Shown: positions 1 through 12,779 of the stretch, piece after piece
How positions within the stretch are numbered: the first letter of the stretch is position 1
Layout: each line of letters begins with the position of its first letter
Origin: Carettochelys insculpta
Taxonomy: Eukaryota > Chordata > Testudines > Carettochelyidae
Assembly (NCBI RefSeq): GCF_033958435.1
Contig: NC_134142.1
Coordinates: 103,242,501 to 103,306,500, forward strand
Reading direction: 5' to 3'
DNA: 64,000 nucleotides
Notes under the pieces: model-generated
What the model saw: the letters and a program-made list of their open reading frames with translations, nothing else
The model's database searches: none
Told to the model about the DNA's origin: nothing
Made by a program: the position numbers and the translations under genes

Positions 1-108
1 CACAAGTTAGCAAAGTGCAGATATGCAATTTTAGCTATGTCGATTGTGTAGCTAAAATCAAAGTATCAGCAGTTGATTCTATTTGTGTTATAGACATAGC
101 CTCAGAGA
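1..108 (-). mobile_element. MITE fragment cut by the window edge
   Basis: The sequence at about 18-60 is clearly similar to the reverse complement of about 17715-17770 inside the MITE at 17503-17798; both share GCAGATATGCAATT followed by TTGTGTAG and a TAGAATC-like block. The right end reads ATAGACATAGCC, the TATGTCTAYA-type terminus shared by several MITEs here. The other end is outside the window. Confidence 0.6.
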
Positions 109-173
109 GGTGGATTCATTTTAGGCACAGGAGAACTCCCTCTGATGCCAATCACCATACTGAAAGTCTACAG

Positions 174-362
174 CAGGCGTGTCCAACCCGTGGGCCGCAT
201 GCGGCCCTGGACAGCTAGTAATGCAGCCCCACAAGATCGTAAACTTTTAACATTATTATGTGATTTATATACATTAACTATATTATATATTTTATATGCG
301 GCCCAAGACAATTCCTCTTCACTCAATGCGGCCCAGGCAAGCCAGAAGGTTGGACACCCATG
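174..362. mobile_element. hAT MITE with perfect 8-bp target duplication
   Basis: The left end CAGGCGTGTCCAACC and the right end GGTTGGACACCCATG form terminal inverted repeats of the CAGGGGTGTCCAA type known from hAT (Charlie-like) elements. The 189-bp element is AT-rich in the middle and contains repeated GCGGCCC motifs next to both ends. It is flanked by the perfect direct repeat GTCTACAG (166-173 and 363-370), the 8-bp duplication expected of hAT. There is no coding capacity. Confidence 0.93.
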
Positions 363-1626
363 GTCTACAGCAAAGGGCTATGGGCTGCAGCATTTCCACT
401 GAAGACAAAAACTCAACTGGTGTTGACTTGGCCCAGAACACTACTACACAGCTGTATCTCTCTTCTAGAAGTTCGTCAGTTCTTACAGAATCCTCTTTTA
501 AAAAGCTTGTAACCATATGGCTATGACGAAGCCTTCCAAATTTGATCCTGACATTACGTTTCGTACATCTAGAGACAGAAGCGGCAACTGATGGGTATAA
601 AACACACTGATTCTGAATGTGACAACTCTGAGCTGTTAATTTGTCACGTCAACACCATTAGCTAAATCACTCATTACTTTAATAAAAACAGCCATCTGGA
701 CAGAGGCTGGAATACCAGCATTCTCTTTCACTTTGCTATGCATGACCCCCAACTATGCTTCCCTTGCCCCGCACCCCCCCCATCTCTAAGCTTCCAGTGT
801 CCTCATAAATCTAGACATCTTATTTTATTGTTGCTTATTTCAAAGGAATACGTTTGTTGCCAGTAAGTTTTAATGGATCTCTTCATTTTCCACAACCAGT
901 TATCTTTAGTGATTATAGCCCAGCAGATGGGAGCTTCTGACGTACAAGCGACACTTTAATATTCTACCCCACACCCCAACCCACAGCCACCTGTGGCAAA
1001 GGCTCAGTGCCTGAGACCATCAGGGGATGCAGAGCCACATGCCCATGGGGCTGCACAGGTAAGCATCCCATCTCCCTCATGCTTCCTCCCACCCACCTGG
1101 GCCCTTCCCCCCTCCCAACTTGCAGCCTGCTCCTGCACCCTCTCCCTCAGAGCCCACTTCTGCAACCTCCCTCCTGCCCCAGGCCTACCCATCCACAGCT
1201 CCAGTACCATCTGGCTCCCCAACAGCCTCCTCCCAAATACTGAACACCTCATTTTTGGCCTCACCCAAGAGCCTGGGCCCCCACAAAAATCTACTACCCC
1301 AGGCCCCCAGAAGAGTTCATCTGGTCTGGGGAAAGTGCTGAACCTCAGTCCTCCCTCTTATCCCCCCACTATCTTGGGGCTAAAGCATGAGGGGATTGAG
1401 ATGTCTCAGTTAGAGTGCCACAACAGTGACGGTTTTTTGCTTCTTGGGGGGTTGCTTCAACTTTGTGAGAGTTAATAACCCCCCACCCAAAAAAAGTCTC
1501 CCCACCTCTGCATTAGATGGCCAGAGAAATGTTAGCCAATCCTGTCCTATTAGAATGAACTGCAATTGGTAAGAGTATTCTCAGATATTACCCAAACATG
1601 AATGGGAACACTTCTGCACTCTAAAA

Positions 1627-2353
1627 CTGGGGTAAGCAAACTTTTCCCATTGGCCCTCACTTTTCTTCCCTGCAATTAGCAACCTATACACCCCACACAC
1701 ATACAAATATAATGTAGTCCAAACTAACAGAAATTTCAGTTATGTTCATAAGCAAAAAAACCTTTTTTGGCATGTGTATTAACATATGTAGTATATTAAA
1801 ATTTTATTAATTGGTACATAAATGTGAATACACCTAAGAATAGCCATACTGGGTGAGTCCTTAGGTCCATCAAGCCCAGTATCCTGTCTTCCGACAGTGG
1901 CCAATGCCAGGTGACCCAGAGGGAATGAACAGAACAGGTAATCATCAAGTGATCAACTCCCTGTCGCCCATTTCCAGCCTGTGGCAAACAGAGGCTAGGA
2001 ACATCCTCCATGCCCATCCTGGCTAATAGCCATTGACGAAGTTATCCTCCATGAGCTTACCTACTTCTATGTTAAATTCTACTATAGTCTTAGCCTTTAC
2101 ATCTTCCAGCAAGGAGTTCCACAGGTTAACTGTGCGTTGTGTGGACAAATACTTCCTATTGCTTGTTTTAAGCCTGCTGCCTATTAAGTTCATTTGGTGA
2201 CTCCTAGTTCTTGCACACATAAAAAGAGTAACATAGCTCAACGTTTTTAATGAGATGGATGAGTCTGACCCAGCAACAAATCACAGTGCACACCCCTTAG
2301 GAAATTTCACACACACAGCCCAAGATGGCCCGCCCCCACTTTGCTCACCCCTG
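1627..2353. mobile_element. hAT-like non-autonomous element, interrupted by CR1
   Basis: The left end CTGGGGTAAGCAAACTT and the reverse complement of the right end, CAGGGGTGAGCAAAGT, are matching terminal repeats beginning CAGGGG, typical of hAT. Imperfect 8-bp flanks CTCTAAAA (1619-1626) and CTGAAGAA (2354-2361) match at 5 of 8 positions. Most of the interior (about 1821-2235) is a CR1 fragment, so the CR1 appears to have inserted into this older element. The same terminus recurs at 63260. Confidence 0.6.
1821..2235 (-). mobile_element. CR1 LINE 3' fragment
   Basis: It contains the widespread turtle CR1 3' block in reverse complement: a GCCATACTGGGT start, the CCCAGTATCCTGTCTTCCGA block, and the GTTCCACAGGTTAACTGTGCG block. 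The 3' end of the LINE lies at the left. Only the end of ORF2 and the 3' region are present, and the frame is broken by several stops, so it is a dead 5'-truncated copy. The family assignment comes from recall. Confidence 0.8.
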
Positions 2354-2999
2354 CTGAAGAATATGGACACTGGATACAATAGAATACTACACATGTCCAA
2401 CCAGGGGGCTTGGAAAAGAAACTATCTTCAAACAGAGCTGCTCCAGGAAAACATCAATTAGGGTATGTGACATAGGGCAGCCCTCTCCCTCCAGAAGTTT
2501 CCACGGTGTTTGTGTCTCCTCTGCATCTAAACTTGACAATACATCTACAAAACACTTTGGAAAAGCAGCGTTCACACTCTTCCACAGACAGGACAACTGA
2601 AGCAACAAGAGGCTGAAGTACTTGCTAAAGGTCACGCTGAAAGTCATTGGTCTAACACCTGGTTCTTCAGTCACCATCAACTTCAAAGCATAACCTCCAG
2701 CCTCCTCGGGTGGTTCTACACATCAACATCCCCAATCCGAGCACTGCTAACAGGCCAGTGCCCAGCCCCACTCCTCTCCCAGCATGGGAATATAACAGGC
2801 AGACTCCCAGAAAAAGCCAACACTTTCCACCAGCGCCTGGGGAACAGGGCAACCCCCTCGCTCCTGGGCAAACACCCCGTCCCCCCCACCAGTGCTCAGA
2901 GACTAGGGTAGCTGGCTCCCCTCCCCTGGGGCAAAGCCAGTACCACTCACCAGTGCCCAGGGACTAGGCCAAGGACCAGGACTGCCCTAAGTCCAGGAA

Positions 3000-4080
<1,081 letters not shown>

Positions 4081-4833
4081 TTAATCACCCGATCCCATGG
4101 GCTTGTCCCCGCGAGGGGGGTGGCTGCCAAGGCTCTTGGAGCCATTTTTATAGCGGTGATTTGAGAGTCCCTCAATGGAACCTTGTGTACTTGAAGCCAC
4201 TTCCAGCCTGGGGGTAGCAGCACCCCTGCTTCCAGAAGCCACCGCTCCTGCCAGCTTGCACGCGCCAGGCAGGTGGGCACGCACTGCCTGTTTAGTGTTT
4301 AATTTTATAAACCTGATTCACAGTATCGCCCCCAGTGCCAGATTGACTGCATGGCCTTTAGCAAGGGCGGAATTCAGAATTCATTCCCACCTGGGTTTTT
4401 CCATAGCTCCCATCACGGACGAGCCAACTTGAAAGAAATTATCTTCCCAATACCCTCTTGTGCAGTGAGGTGTCTTTATGGAGATTTGAGGAATGACGAG
4501 ATTAGAGCCAAAATTATGGATTTTGCAGTCCACTAATTTCAGGAATCCAATTTGAAGCACCTAAAGTTCAATTCCGAGAGTGCTTAGCATTTTACCAGAC
4601 TGTATGTTCAAAATGTTTATTAATAACATCATTAGTAACACAAATGGCTAGCGCTGGGGCTAATGAAGAAACTGCTAGCGGTATCAGTCTATTATCCACT
4701 GGGCAATCTAGCCACAGGAGAGAGAAACACTTTGTTACTGGATTTCCCCACTCTTTGTGAGGAGAGGAATGTAGAGGCAGGATTCCTGGGTTCTATTCTG
4801 GCATTTGGTAAGTTTCAGACTCTTCTCTCACTA
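4081..4833. other. RRAS2 upstream flank, no feature seen
   Basis: This is ordinary mixed-composition sequence between the CpG island and the Tigger-like element. I see no exon, RNA gene or recognisable repeat. Confidence 0.6.
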
Positions 4834-6203
4834 GTTTTCCCCCACCTTACAAGGGTAATTTGTTCCTGAAAAAAACCCTCTTACGGCAAATTCTCGTAAG
4901 TCGAAAACATAATTACCATTAATTTCAACGTGAAAAAATTTTGTGTGTTCCTGAGCCCCAAAATTTACACCCATTTATGCTAAAGCAACACCAAATCCCA
5001 TTAAAATGAACACAATTACTTCAATAGTTAACATTAGTTATAACACAACATAACAAGGCATTTTCCCTTCATTGATTACTCTATTATATGGCTGTTTACC
5101 TGCTTTCAGGGGGCCGTCCCAGGTGCAGAGACAGGGCTGCAAGGGGAACGGAAATCGAAGAGTGCCTGGGGGTGGGGGTGCAAAGCCGGGTAGCTGCCCA
5201 TGGCTGCACAAGCGGGGCCGGTGCAAGTGGGTGGGCAGGGCACAGGAAGGCAGCCCGGCCTGAGTGCAGCTTAGGTTAAGCAGGGAAGGGGCAGTGCCAG
5301 GGGGCTGGTCACACGGGGAGGTAGGCAGGCACAGGGGACCCCCAGCTGGCAAGGGGCGATGCCTCTCTCGTACGGGGCTCCGCGGCAGAGAGGCCCTGCC
5401 GGCAGCGGCAGAGATGGCAGCGGCAGGTGAGCCAGGCACTAAACGGGATGGAACGCTGCAGGCAGCGAGCAGCAACCCAGGCGCAGCTGTGCGGGGGGGT
5501 GGCGGCGGCCCCCTAGCCGCCTGGGGGGGCAAGCAGCAGCGGCGAGACTGGGATGGGCTGCGCACCCAGCATCCACATCTTGCAGAGCGGCGTAATCTAC
5601 TGCCATGACTCAGACAAGTCTACCTCCCCGCACCGTGCCAACCCCCCACCCCACACAGCCTCTTCATCAAGACCAATGCAGCCAACTCCATCCCCTCAGT
5701 GCTCACCTACCAGAGCCGCCAGCCTCTGCCTGGCCCTGGCCTGTGCCACCAGGAGCGCAGGGAGCCCACGGCCACCATCCGGGCCAGGGTGCGCTGCTGC
5801 TGCAGCACTGAGATGCAGACCCAGATCAGCCACAGCAGTGTCAAGGTAAAGGTGGAGGTGGGCCGAGGTGCCCAGGGCAGCAGCTCCGTGGATGGGTGCT
5901 GTTCCCTCCTCTCCCGGCTCCGGAGGTGGGCGCTCGCTGTGGCCGGCCAGGGGCTCTGGGAAACTGCCACCGGGCGCTGCAGAGAGATGCACCAGGCGGG
6001 CAGCAGCTGCAGGCAGCCGTTGCCTGGAGCCATGGCCTTTCTCCTGCTGCAGGGTGGCCGCGTCCTGTTGAGGTGCACGAAATCCAAATCAGTCCTCATA
6101 AATGCAAAGAAATGCCTCATAAGTCGAAGTAGGGATATTAAATGAAACTCCTTATAAAGTTGAATTCTTGGAACCTGAATGAGTGTGTCTTGGGGTATGA
6201 CTG
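4834..6203. mobile_element. Tigger/mariner-like DNA transposon carrying a host exon
   Basis: The outer about 250 bp on the left and about 140 bp on the right are AT-rich and resemble Tigger-type (TcMar) termini. The left has GTAATTTGTTCCTGAAAA, then CTCTTACGGCAAATTC, then CGTAAGTCGAAAA. The right, read in reverse, starts CAGTCATACCCCAAGACA and includes CTTCGACTTATGAGGC. Both ends abut TA dinucleotides (4832-4833 and 6204-6205), the usual mariner target duplication. No transposase is present. The interior (about 5100-6070) is GC- and CpG-rich and contains a copy of PDE8B exon 1. The terminal repeats are diverged, so the exact ends are approximate. Confidence 0.65.
5553..5845 (+). pseudogene. 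PDE8B: Captured copy of PDE8B exon 1
   Basis: The frame from the ATG at 5553 begins MGCAPSIH, followed by [15 protein letters not shown]. This matches the N-terminus of cAMP phosphodiesterase 8B ([17 protein letters not shown] in human, from memory), including the MGC myristoylation/palmitoylation start. PDE8B otherwise has REC-like, PAS and catalytic domains, none of which is present. After about residue 25 the frame shifts by one base within a C-rich run (about 5625-5660). The homologous reading then continues in another frame as [14 protein letters not shown] and ends at [17 protein letters not shown], immediately followed by a canonical donor (AAG|GTAAAG, donor at 5846-5847), as in the real exon. 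GC-rich sequence before the ATG is probably captured 5' UTR or promoter. Because it is frameshifted and enclosed by transposon ends, it is unlikely to be the functional PDE8B locus. A chimeric transcript cannot be excluded. Confidence 0.85.
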
Positions 6204-6302
6204 TATCCCTCTTTAACAACTTTAACCTTATGGCTGGCTTACACACCTGGTTAAGTTTTTATTTATTTTTGTGATTAATATAACTATATCAAGTCAGATA
6301 TG

Positions 6303-6512
6303 CATACATATAGAGCTGGAAGGGACCTCAAGAGGATATCAAATCCAGTCCTCTGCCCTCACAGCATGACCAAATATTATCCCTGACAACTTTTTTTTTT
6401 TTTTTTTCAAGCTATTTACTCCAGACCCTTAAATGGCCTCCTCAAGGACTGAGCTCACAATCCTGGGTTTACAAGGCCAATGCACAAACCACTGAGCTAT
6501 CCCTCCCCTTGC
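6303..6512 (-). mobile_element. tRNA-derived SINE with CR1-like tail
   Basis: Read on the minus strand, it starts near GGATAGCTCAGTGGTTTG (an A box), then has a B-box-like region with GGGATTGTGAGCTCAGTCC, then TTTAAGGGTCTGGAG, a T/A-rich run (6391-6407), and a 3' tail ending GAGGTCCCTTCCAGCTCTAT that resembles the CR1 3' end. A tRNA-derived head with a CR1 tail is the layout of the Cry SINEs of cryptodiran turtles. It is not a functional tRNA gene because the tRNA part is not a complete cloverleaf. Confidence 0.8.
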
Positions 6513-9500
6513 ATGGGCCCTTCTGCCACCACCCTAATCACATACCCCACCAGTCTGATTATACTCCCTTTGCCTTTGTATGTCTCCACTGCCTGTCTCT
6601 GCACCTTGTCTTCTCCCTACAACCACAGCTTGCCTCTGGCCACTTCTAACCCTCCTCTGCATTCCAGTCATTTATCTTTCTCATTCTCTGAGAACAGGGT
6701 AGTTGGAGCGGTAGGAACACAGGAGAGAATTTCACTGCTCTCAGTATTTGTACCCAGCACTGTACAGCACCAGATTGTTTGGAGGCTAGAAGAAGCAATT
6801 ACAGAAAAAGTTCTGTTTAGGCCCTGGAGTTTTACATGAGATCATACTCAGTACAAAGATAATTTTCAGCATTCTGAGTTTATTCAGATACTTAAAACTG
6901 AAGGAATGCCAAAGATACAACACCAACACCACAATATCCAAGTTTGACAAAGTTAGCAGCTGCTGAAACCAGGATCTTACAATGGAAACACTATGTAAAG
7001 GGGTTTGTACTAGCTCTCTCTACAATGGGGCAGGAGCTCACTAGATCACCCTACAATGACTCTATTATCCTTTTTATTTTTTTTTTTCAAATTACTTCAT
7101 TTGAACACTAGTATGAGCCCTTTTAATTGAAAAAAGAAAACACTGTTTACATTTGCTTTTTCATACTCAAATATCATTATACCAAGTGGCAGACCAAGCA
7201 CTGGCTAAAATGTATGGAACTACATAGATAAGTCCATTCTCCAGAAGCATAAATCCCACAATAAAGAACTTTTAAATATAGACACATCCCAACATTAAGA
7301 CTTGCAGAGTTGTGTATTGTGACCAATCAGAATATGTCTACCATATGGAAGATACTCCTGGGAAAACAGTGAGATCAGGGTGCTACATTTACGTGTGCCT
7401 TTATCCAGCTGATGGAAGGTTGCTAGTAATGTTATATATGATATGTCCTTATAGCCATTGTCCCAGGACCCTGGTGAACACAGTGAAACAATATATATCA
7501 AATAACTGGAGCGTGGATCACTGAAAAGAGAACACATAGCAGTGACTAAATTCCTGTTCAGCTGAAGTAATATTTGGGTATGCCGAGGTTTTTAAACTGT
7601 GTTGGAACTTTAGGAGATCTGTGATAATCATAATAAAACAATTATTTTCATCATGGGAAATGGGTGAAATCCTAGTTTCCTCAAAGTTAGGGAAGTTTCA
7701 CCATTGACCTTGGTAGGGCCAGGATTTCACCCAACATATCTAATCTGAAATAATTGTTAATGAAGGTTGAAATGGCTGGATGTGTCCTATTAAAGCTAGT
7801 GTTTATTTAAAAGACAGCACACAAAATCTTGAACATGTTTTACTACAGACTTGGGGGAAGTTAGTAGTATTAAATTCTCCTATGTGAGTCTCATATGCCC
7901 CATATAACCTTCCCATGGAAGCACACCATACAACAACAGAAATTTTTTCTCATGGAACCCATTTGCCTGGATAACATTAGCTATGCCAACAGTAGCACTC
8001 CAAGACCGGTATTTAGGGTTAAAAGAGGATGCAGGCTGCACACGGGGGAGGAGGGCGAAGGGTGCAAAGACACAGGCACACACACACGCACACACCCATG
8101 TCCAGTTTCTTTCCCTTCCTCCCTGCTGCACTGCACGGAAGGACCCTGCAGGCCACAATGGGGGAACACAAGTTATCCTGGGAGCTGTAGTTCCTTGACC
8201 AGCTCCTTGTCTAAAGAACTGCCCTGGGGGTGGGAAGGGATTACTTTTACCAGAATCCCCTTGGCTGCTAGCAACAGGAAAGAAAGTGGAACCAGGGAAT
8301 ATTGTTTTTCACTTATGATATTACAGCAAGATCCCAGAAGGTGATTTCTATAAAACCTTTATTACTGTACAAATTTCTAGTATGTTATAACAAAATCATT
8401 TTACCAATCACTGTTTCCACTCAAATTTTTCATTAACCTCATTGCATGACTATTTTGAGCTCCTTTATATTTAAAAATATTGCAGTCCACATTTACAAAA
8501 AAAGCTCTCCCCATTCCCCAAGAAATTCATGCATACAGGCCTGTGATGACATTTAAAGTAAGCTGCATTCCCTATTACCCAAACAAAAAACAACAAACAA
8601 AAAAACCCACCACTTAGGGCAAAGACTTACAGTGCAATAATTAGGTGCAGTCTGTTCTGGTAATCTTACCAAACTTCATAAACAAAGCAGAATTTTGCCA
8701 AACACAAGGTACTGACAAATATAACAACAACAACAATGGAAAATGACAGATAGTTTGTTATAAATAATTTTTACAATCAGAAATTAAGGCCTCCCAAGTA
8801 ACAAATGGGGTTCTGTTGTGCTTGTGCTGTACAAGCGCCAGACGGTTTACAGTTTAAGATTCTGACATTACAAACACAACCAGGACTAACTTTACACACA
8901 GAAGTAACCGAATGAACTCAACACTACTCCCATGCATAAAATTGCTCTTAGGCATTAGTGTTTGTAAGATCAGTGCCCAAGGCACATGGATGAAGAGTTG
9001 AAGATACGGATATAAACACGCAAGCAAATGCACATGGTGATGACCGGAAGCTATGTTAATTAATTATTTAATTGCCTTCTTTCTTTACATTGCAGGAAGA
9101 GGCAGGTAGAATGATGGTGGAATAGCAGAATTTTTTAGAGTAAGAGAACTGGAAGAAGGAAGTGAGGGCAAGAAGGGAAGGAGGAGTTGTAGCAGTAGGT
9201 CAATCATTTGACTAGAGAAAATGAGAGAGGATAACATTATAGACCAAGGGCTAGGACACCCTTGGTCAAGGTGGGAGATCCCAAGTGTAGCCATCTTCCA
9301 CCAGTGAGTCAGTCATCATTTATCCACAGAGAAACAGCCTAAACAAGAGAGACTGAGGGAGCCCCACATCAGAATATCCTGAAGCTCGGGGGTTACAGCA
9401 CTCCAAGAGTGGGGTGCCCTGGGAAAAATTGAACTTATGTCTCCTACACCCAGGCAAGTGCTCTAAACACCAGGTAAAAGTTACAGGATGAGTTCCCCCA

Positions 9501-11756
9501 CCTCCAGCCATTTTGCGCAGTTAGGCAGGCATGAAAAAGAGAGGGTTTCACTCACGTAAGCCCCCTGACTCCATGCAAGTTGTGCTGGTTCATGGAGCAC
9601 TAAACAGAGATAGGCACTTCCTGGAAGCCCAGACTTTGATGCCTGTCTCTGAAAGTGGGGTAGGGCGTAGCACATTGGCAATGTGTGCTGGTGCACAGGG
9701 GGCCACACACACACACACAGCATTGGGGCCCCCTCCCCCACACTTACCTTCAGCACTGTTCCACCGCTGATGCATGTGGGTGGCCTCCCCAGAGCAGCAC
9801 AGTGTCAGAGCAGCACGAGCTACTCCTAGACCATGTTGCTCCAGGGAAGCAGGGCAGGAAATGCCCTGCATGCACCAGAAGCAGCAGGTGGGGGTGGAGT
9901 AGGGGTGAGGGAGGACAGGACATGGGCAGACTAGGGATGGGAGGGGGTGGGGCTTGGGCAGGTAAGGGGTGGGGCAAGGGCATGTGGCCAGTGCCTCACC
10001 TGCAATCCCCACATCAGTCACCTCTGGCTTAGTACATATCCCTGTTATCAACATATCCTATGAACTAGCTCAGACAGCTCCCTGCTAGTATGCTGGCTTT
10101 TGTTAAGTACATTCTTAGGCACCTGTCTCTCCCCAGGCATTGTATGGGAAGCCTAGGCACCAACCCCAGATTTCTGGATTGCCATGTTGTTCCTGTGATT
10201 TTCTAGGCACCTAAATTTAGGTGCAGTGATGCTCAGCATGTCATCACTTAAGTTCCTTCATAGATCACGGATTGAGTATGTGAGATGTCCCCCTGACTTT
10301 TGACTATTTACATGCTCATGGATAAGCTCATGCTTCTTTATATTGATGAATCATGGCCTTATGGAACGCCCCCAGAAGTGAATGCTGTGACTATATAAAG
10401 AGTTCTAAATGTTGAGTTTTCTATCTGGGATTCTGCTGCTGATCATAAAATGCCAAAATGCAGTCAGGCTAAAGTCAGAGCTATAAAATAAGCCCTTTAA
10501 AAGTTGTATAATACAGAGAAAGATTTTTATAAGAATTTGAGTTTCCTTAGAAACCAGAAAGGACATTCTAAAGCAAAATAAAATGGACAGTTGCCTCTGC
10601 TATGCATCAGAACTCTGAATTATTTGCTACAACTCTAATAAGTGTCCGTCTACCTGTTCAAGTAAAGTAGACCATAATATATACTATGATGCTATGATTC
10701 TACTCACACACATTTTACTAGAAAAAAATGAATATTGCTCTAAATCACATAAAATACATCTTTTTGCTTAAAAATAAAGAGGGCATGCATGGGAAAATAT
10801 GAGCTTGTACCACTTTCTGCTTTCTTCAGAATATATAATCTGCAAGTTCTATTTATGTTTTGTTTTAAATATCTGAATACGAAGGAAACTAGAGAACCAG
10901 TGAGATATCACAAGAGAAAAGAATGAGCATTTAGTCGAGCAATTAATCAAGAGAAGAGTTTTTAGACAAAACTGTTTTAAATTCTTTGTGGGTTTTTGTT
11001 TTGTTTTGTTTTGTTTTAACACCTATGTAGTATCAATAAGTAATGAAAGTTTGGAGGAAAAGCCTTGTACAGAATTCAGCATTTGACCCATTCAACTTAT
11101 TTGTGAAATCTTGCATGTGCTCCAAGGCATCCAAGCAATCCTCCAGCAACAAAGCCACACTTGAATTCTTAATATTTCTAAGGTTAAAACACTGCTCCAT
11201 TGGGGTCAGTGAAAGCAGTCCTGGGTTTGGTCTGACTAGATTGGTAGGATCATGTTGGGTTGGGAAAGCAGACCCAAAGGATCAATGCCATTTTGCCCAT
11301 GTTTATCTCCAGATCACTCAGAGTCCTAAAAGGCCATATTAAAAAAAACAAAAAACAAACAAACAAGAACACACATTAAATTAAACAAAAGGCCAGCAAG
11401 GACCTCAGATCATTCCATTGCCTAGACAGAGCTAATCAGGTGTTCTGTGTACTGAAGTAGATTTATCTGTCTGGCCCCTGCTCTATTTGTTGCAAAGTTG
11501 GAAGGTGTGTTATGAATGAGACAGGGGGCTGCAGGACTGTCTTGTGATGACAGTGGTAGAACGCAACCCTAAATCTACCCTAAACTCTTTTACAGACTTC
11601 TTGAGTAATGCTAGTCAAGTCACTTGAACGCAGCTTTTTGCTGTGGTAGCTAATCGTGCATTTCTGATTATCTGGGTGCCTGACTGGAGACTGTGGGGTA
11701 TAAGATGCAGGTGTGCTGAGCACTCACATCTTCAGCTGAAATCAATAGCATCATAG
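6513..11756. other. Intergenic sequence with simple repeats only
   Basis: No coding exon or RNA gene is supported. Simple repeats include a CA run at about 8071-8097, a CA run at about 9706-9720, and a GTTTT run at about 10992-11017. A G-rich stretch at about 9850-10010 resembles internal parts of the hAT elements near the right end of the window. The rest is AT-rich and unremarkable. Confidence 0.6.
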
Positions 11757-11903
11757 AAGTGTAGGGCTGGAAGGGATCTCAAGATGCAATGTAGTCCAGT
11801 CCCTTGGACCCAGGGCAGGACTAAGTAAACCTACCATTCCTGACAGGCGTTTGTCTAATCTGCTCTGAAAAACTAATGCTGGAGATTGGACAACCACCCT
11901 CAG

Positions 11904-12390
11904 CAGGGCAGTCCCTACCAATGCTGGTGCCCTATGCAGCCCAGCACTGGCACCTCACCTCCCCTTGTGGACCAGCCTCTCCACTGAGGAGGTGGAGAGA
12001 CAGAAGCTAGGGTTGCTAACTCTCCCAGACCAGATGCTATGCAGAGATGGCATTCCATCTGTCCAGTACAAGAGAGTCGGTGCCCATGAAGCAAGGCAGG
12101 GAGAGAGAAGTTCACCTGCAGCCTCAGAGGAGCAGATGGGAGGTATGGGTGGCAGTGAGCAGCATGAATGCAAGCCAGAGGACTCAGAAGGAGCAGGTGG
12201 CAGCTGCATAGCCAGCTAGAGAGAAGCAGCACTCTGAAGGGACAAGTGCCACTTCTCTCCAGCGGGAGGCATTGGGGATTAGGGCCCATAGAACCCATAC
12301 AGAGCACCTAGCTGCACAGGACACCATGACATTTAATTTCACGGTGCTCCATGGAGCTACATATTTCGCATATGGATAGGGACCGCCCTG
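11904..12390. mobile_element. hAT-like MITE inside the CR1
   Basis: The left end CAGGGCAGTCCCTACC and the reverse complement of the right end, CAGGGCGGTCCCTATCC, are good terminal inverted repeats starting CAGGG. The flanking CR1 bases ACCCTCAG (11896-11903) and TTCCCAAG (12391-12398) could be a decayed 8-bp duplication (5 of 8 match). The 487-bp interior has no recognisable transposase; the ORF across 11915-12307 shows no domain I know. Confidence 0.75.
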
Positions 12391-12459
12391 TTCCCAAGCA
12401 ATTTCTTCCAGTGCTTAATCACCCTGACAGAAAGCTTTCCTAGGCTACGTCTACACGTG

Positions 12460-12615
12460 AAGCCTACATCGAAATAGGCTATTTCGATGAATAACGTCTA
12501 CACGTCCTCCAGGGCTGGCAACGTCGATGTTCAACTTCGACGTTGCGCAGCCCAGCATCGAAATAGGCGCAGCGAGGGAAGGTCTACACGCCAAAGTAGC
12601 AGACATTGAAATAGG
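12460..12615. repeat. Left subterminal motif array of the Harbinger
   Basis: Repeated short motifs such as ATCGAAATAGG, TATTTCGATG, ACGTCGATG and CTTCGACGTT lie between the left terminus and the transposase gene. The matching right-hand array lies at about 16875-17080. In PIF/Harbinger elements such arrays are plausible binding sites for the Myb-like partner; that role is inferred here. Confidence 0.6.
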
Positions 12616-12779
12616 GATGCCAGGCACAGCTGCAGACAGGGTCACAGGGCGGACTAGCGCTTCCGGGGCAACAGCTAGCCGCTCCCTTAAAGGGCCCCTC
12701 CCAGACACACTCAGCCTGCACAGCACGCGGTCTGAGGAGCCATAGGCACACAGACCCCGGGCGACGCAGTCGTGGACCC

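Noticed and set aside
993..1475. 160-codon ORF
   Set aside because: Proline/serine-rich translation of a C-rich intronic stretch; no homology recognised and no splice context.
5038..5565. 175-codon minus-strand ORF
   Set aside because: Antisense to the GC-rich PDE8B 5' region; proline/alanine-rich composition only.
6303..6512. tRNA gene
   Set aside because: The A and B boxes belong to a SINE head joined to a CR1-like tail; no complete cloverleaf.
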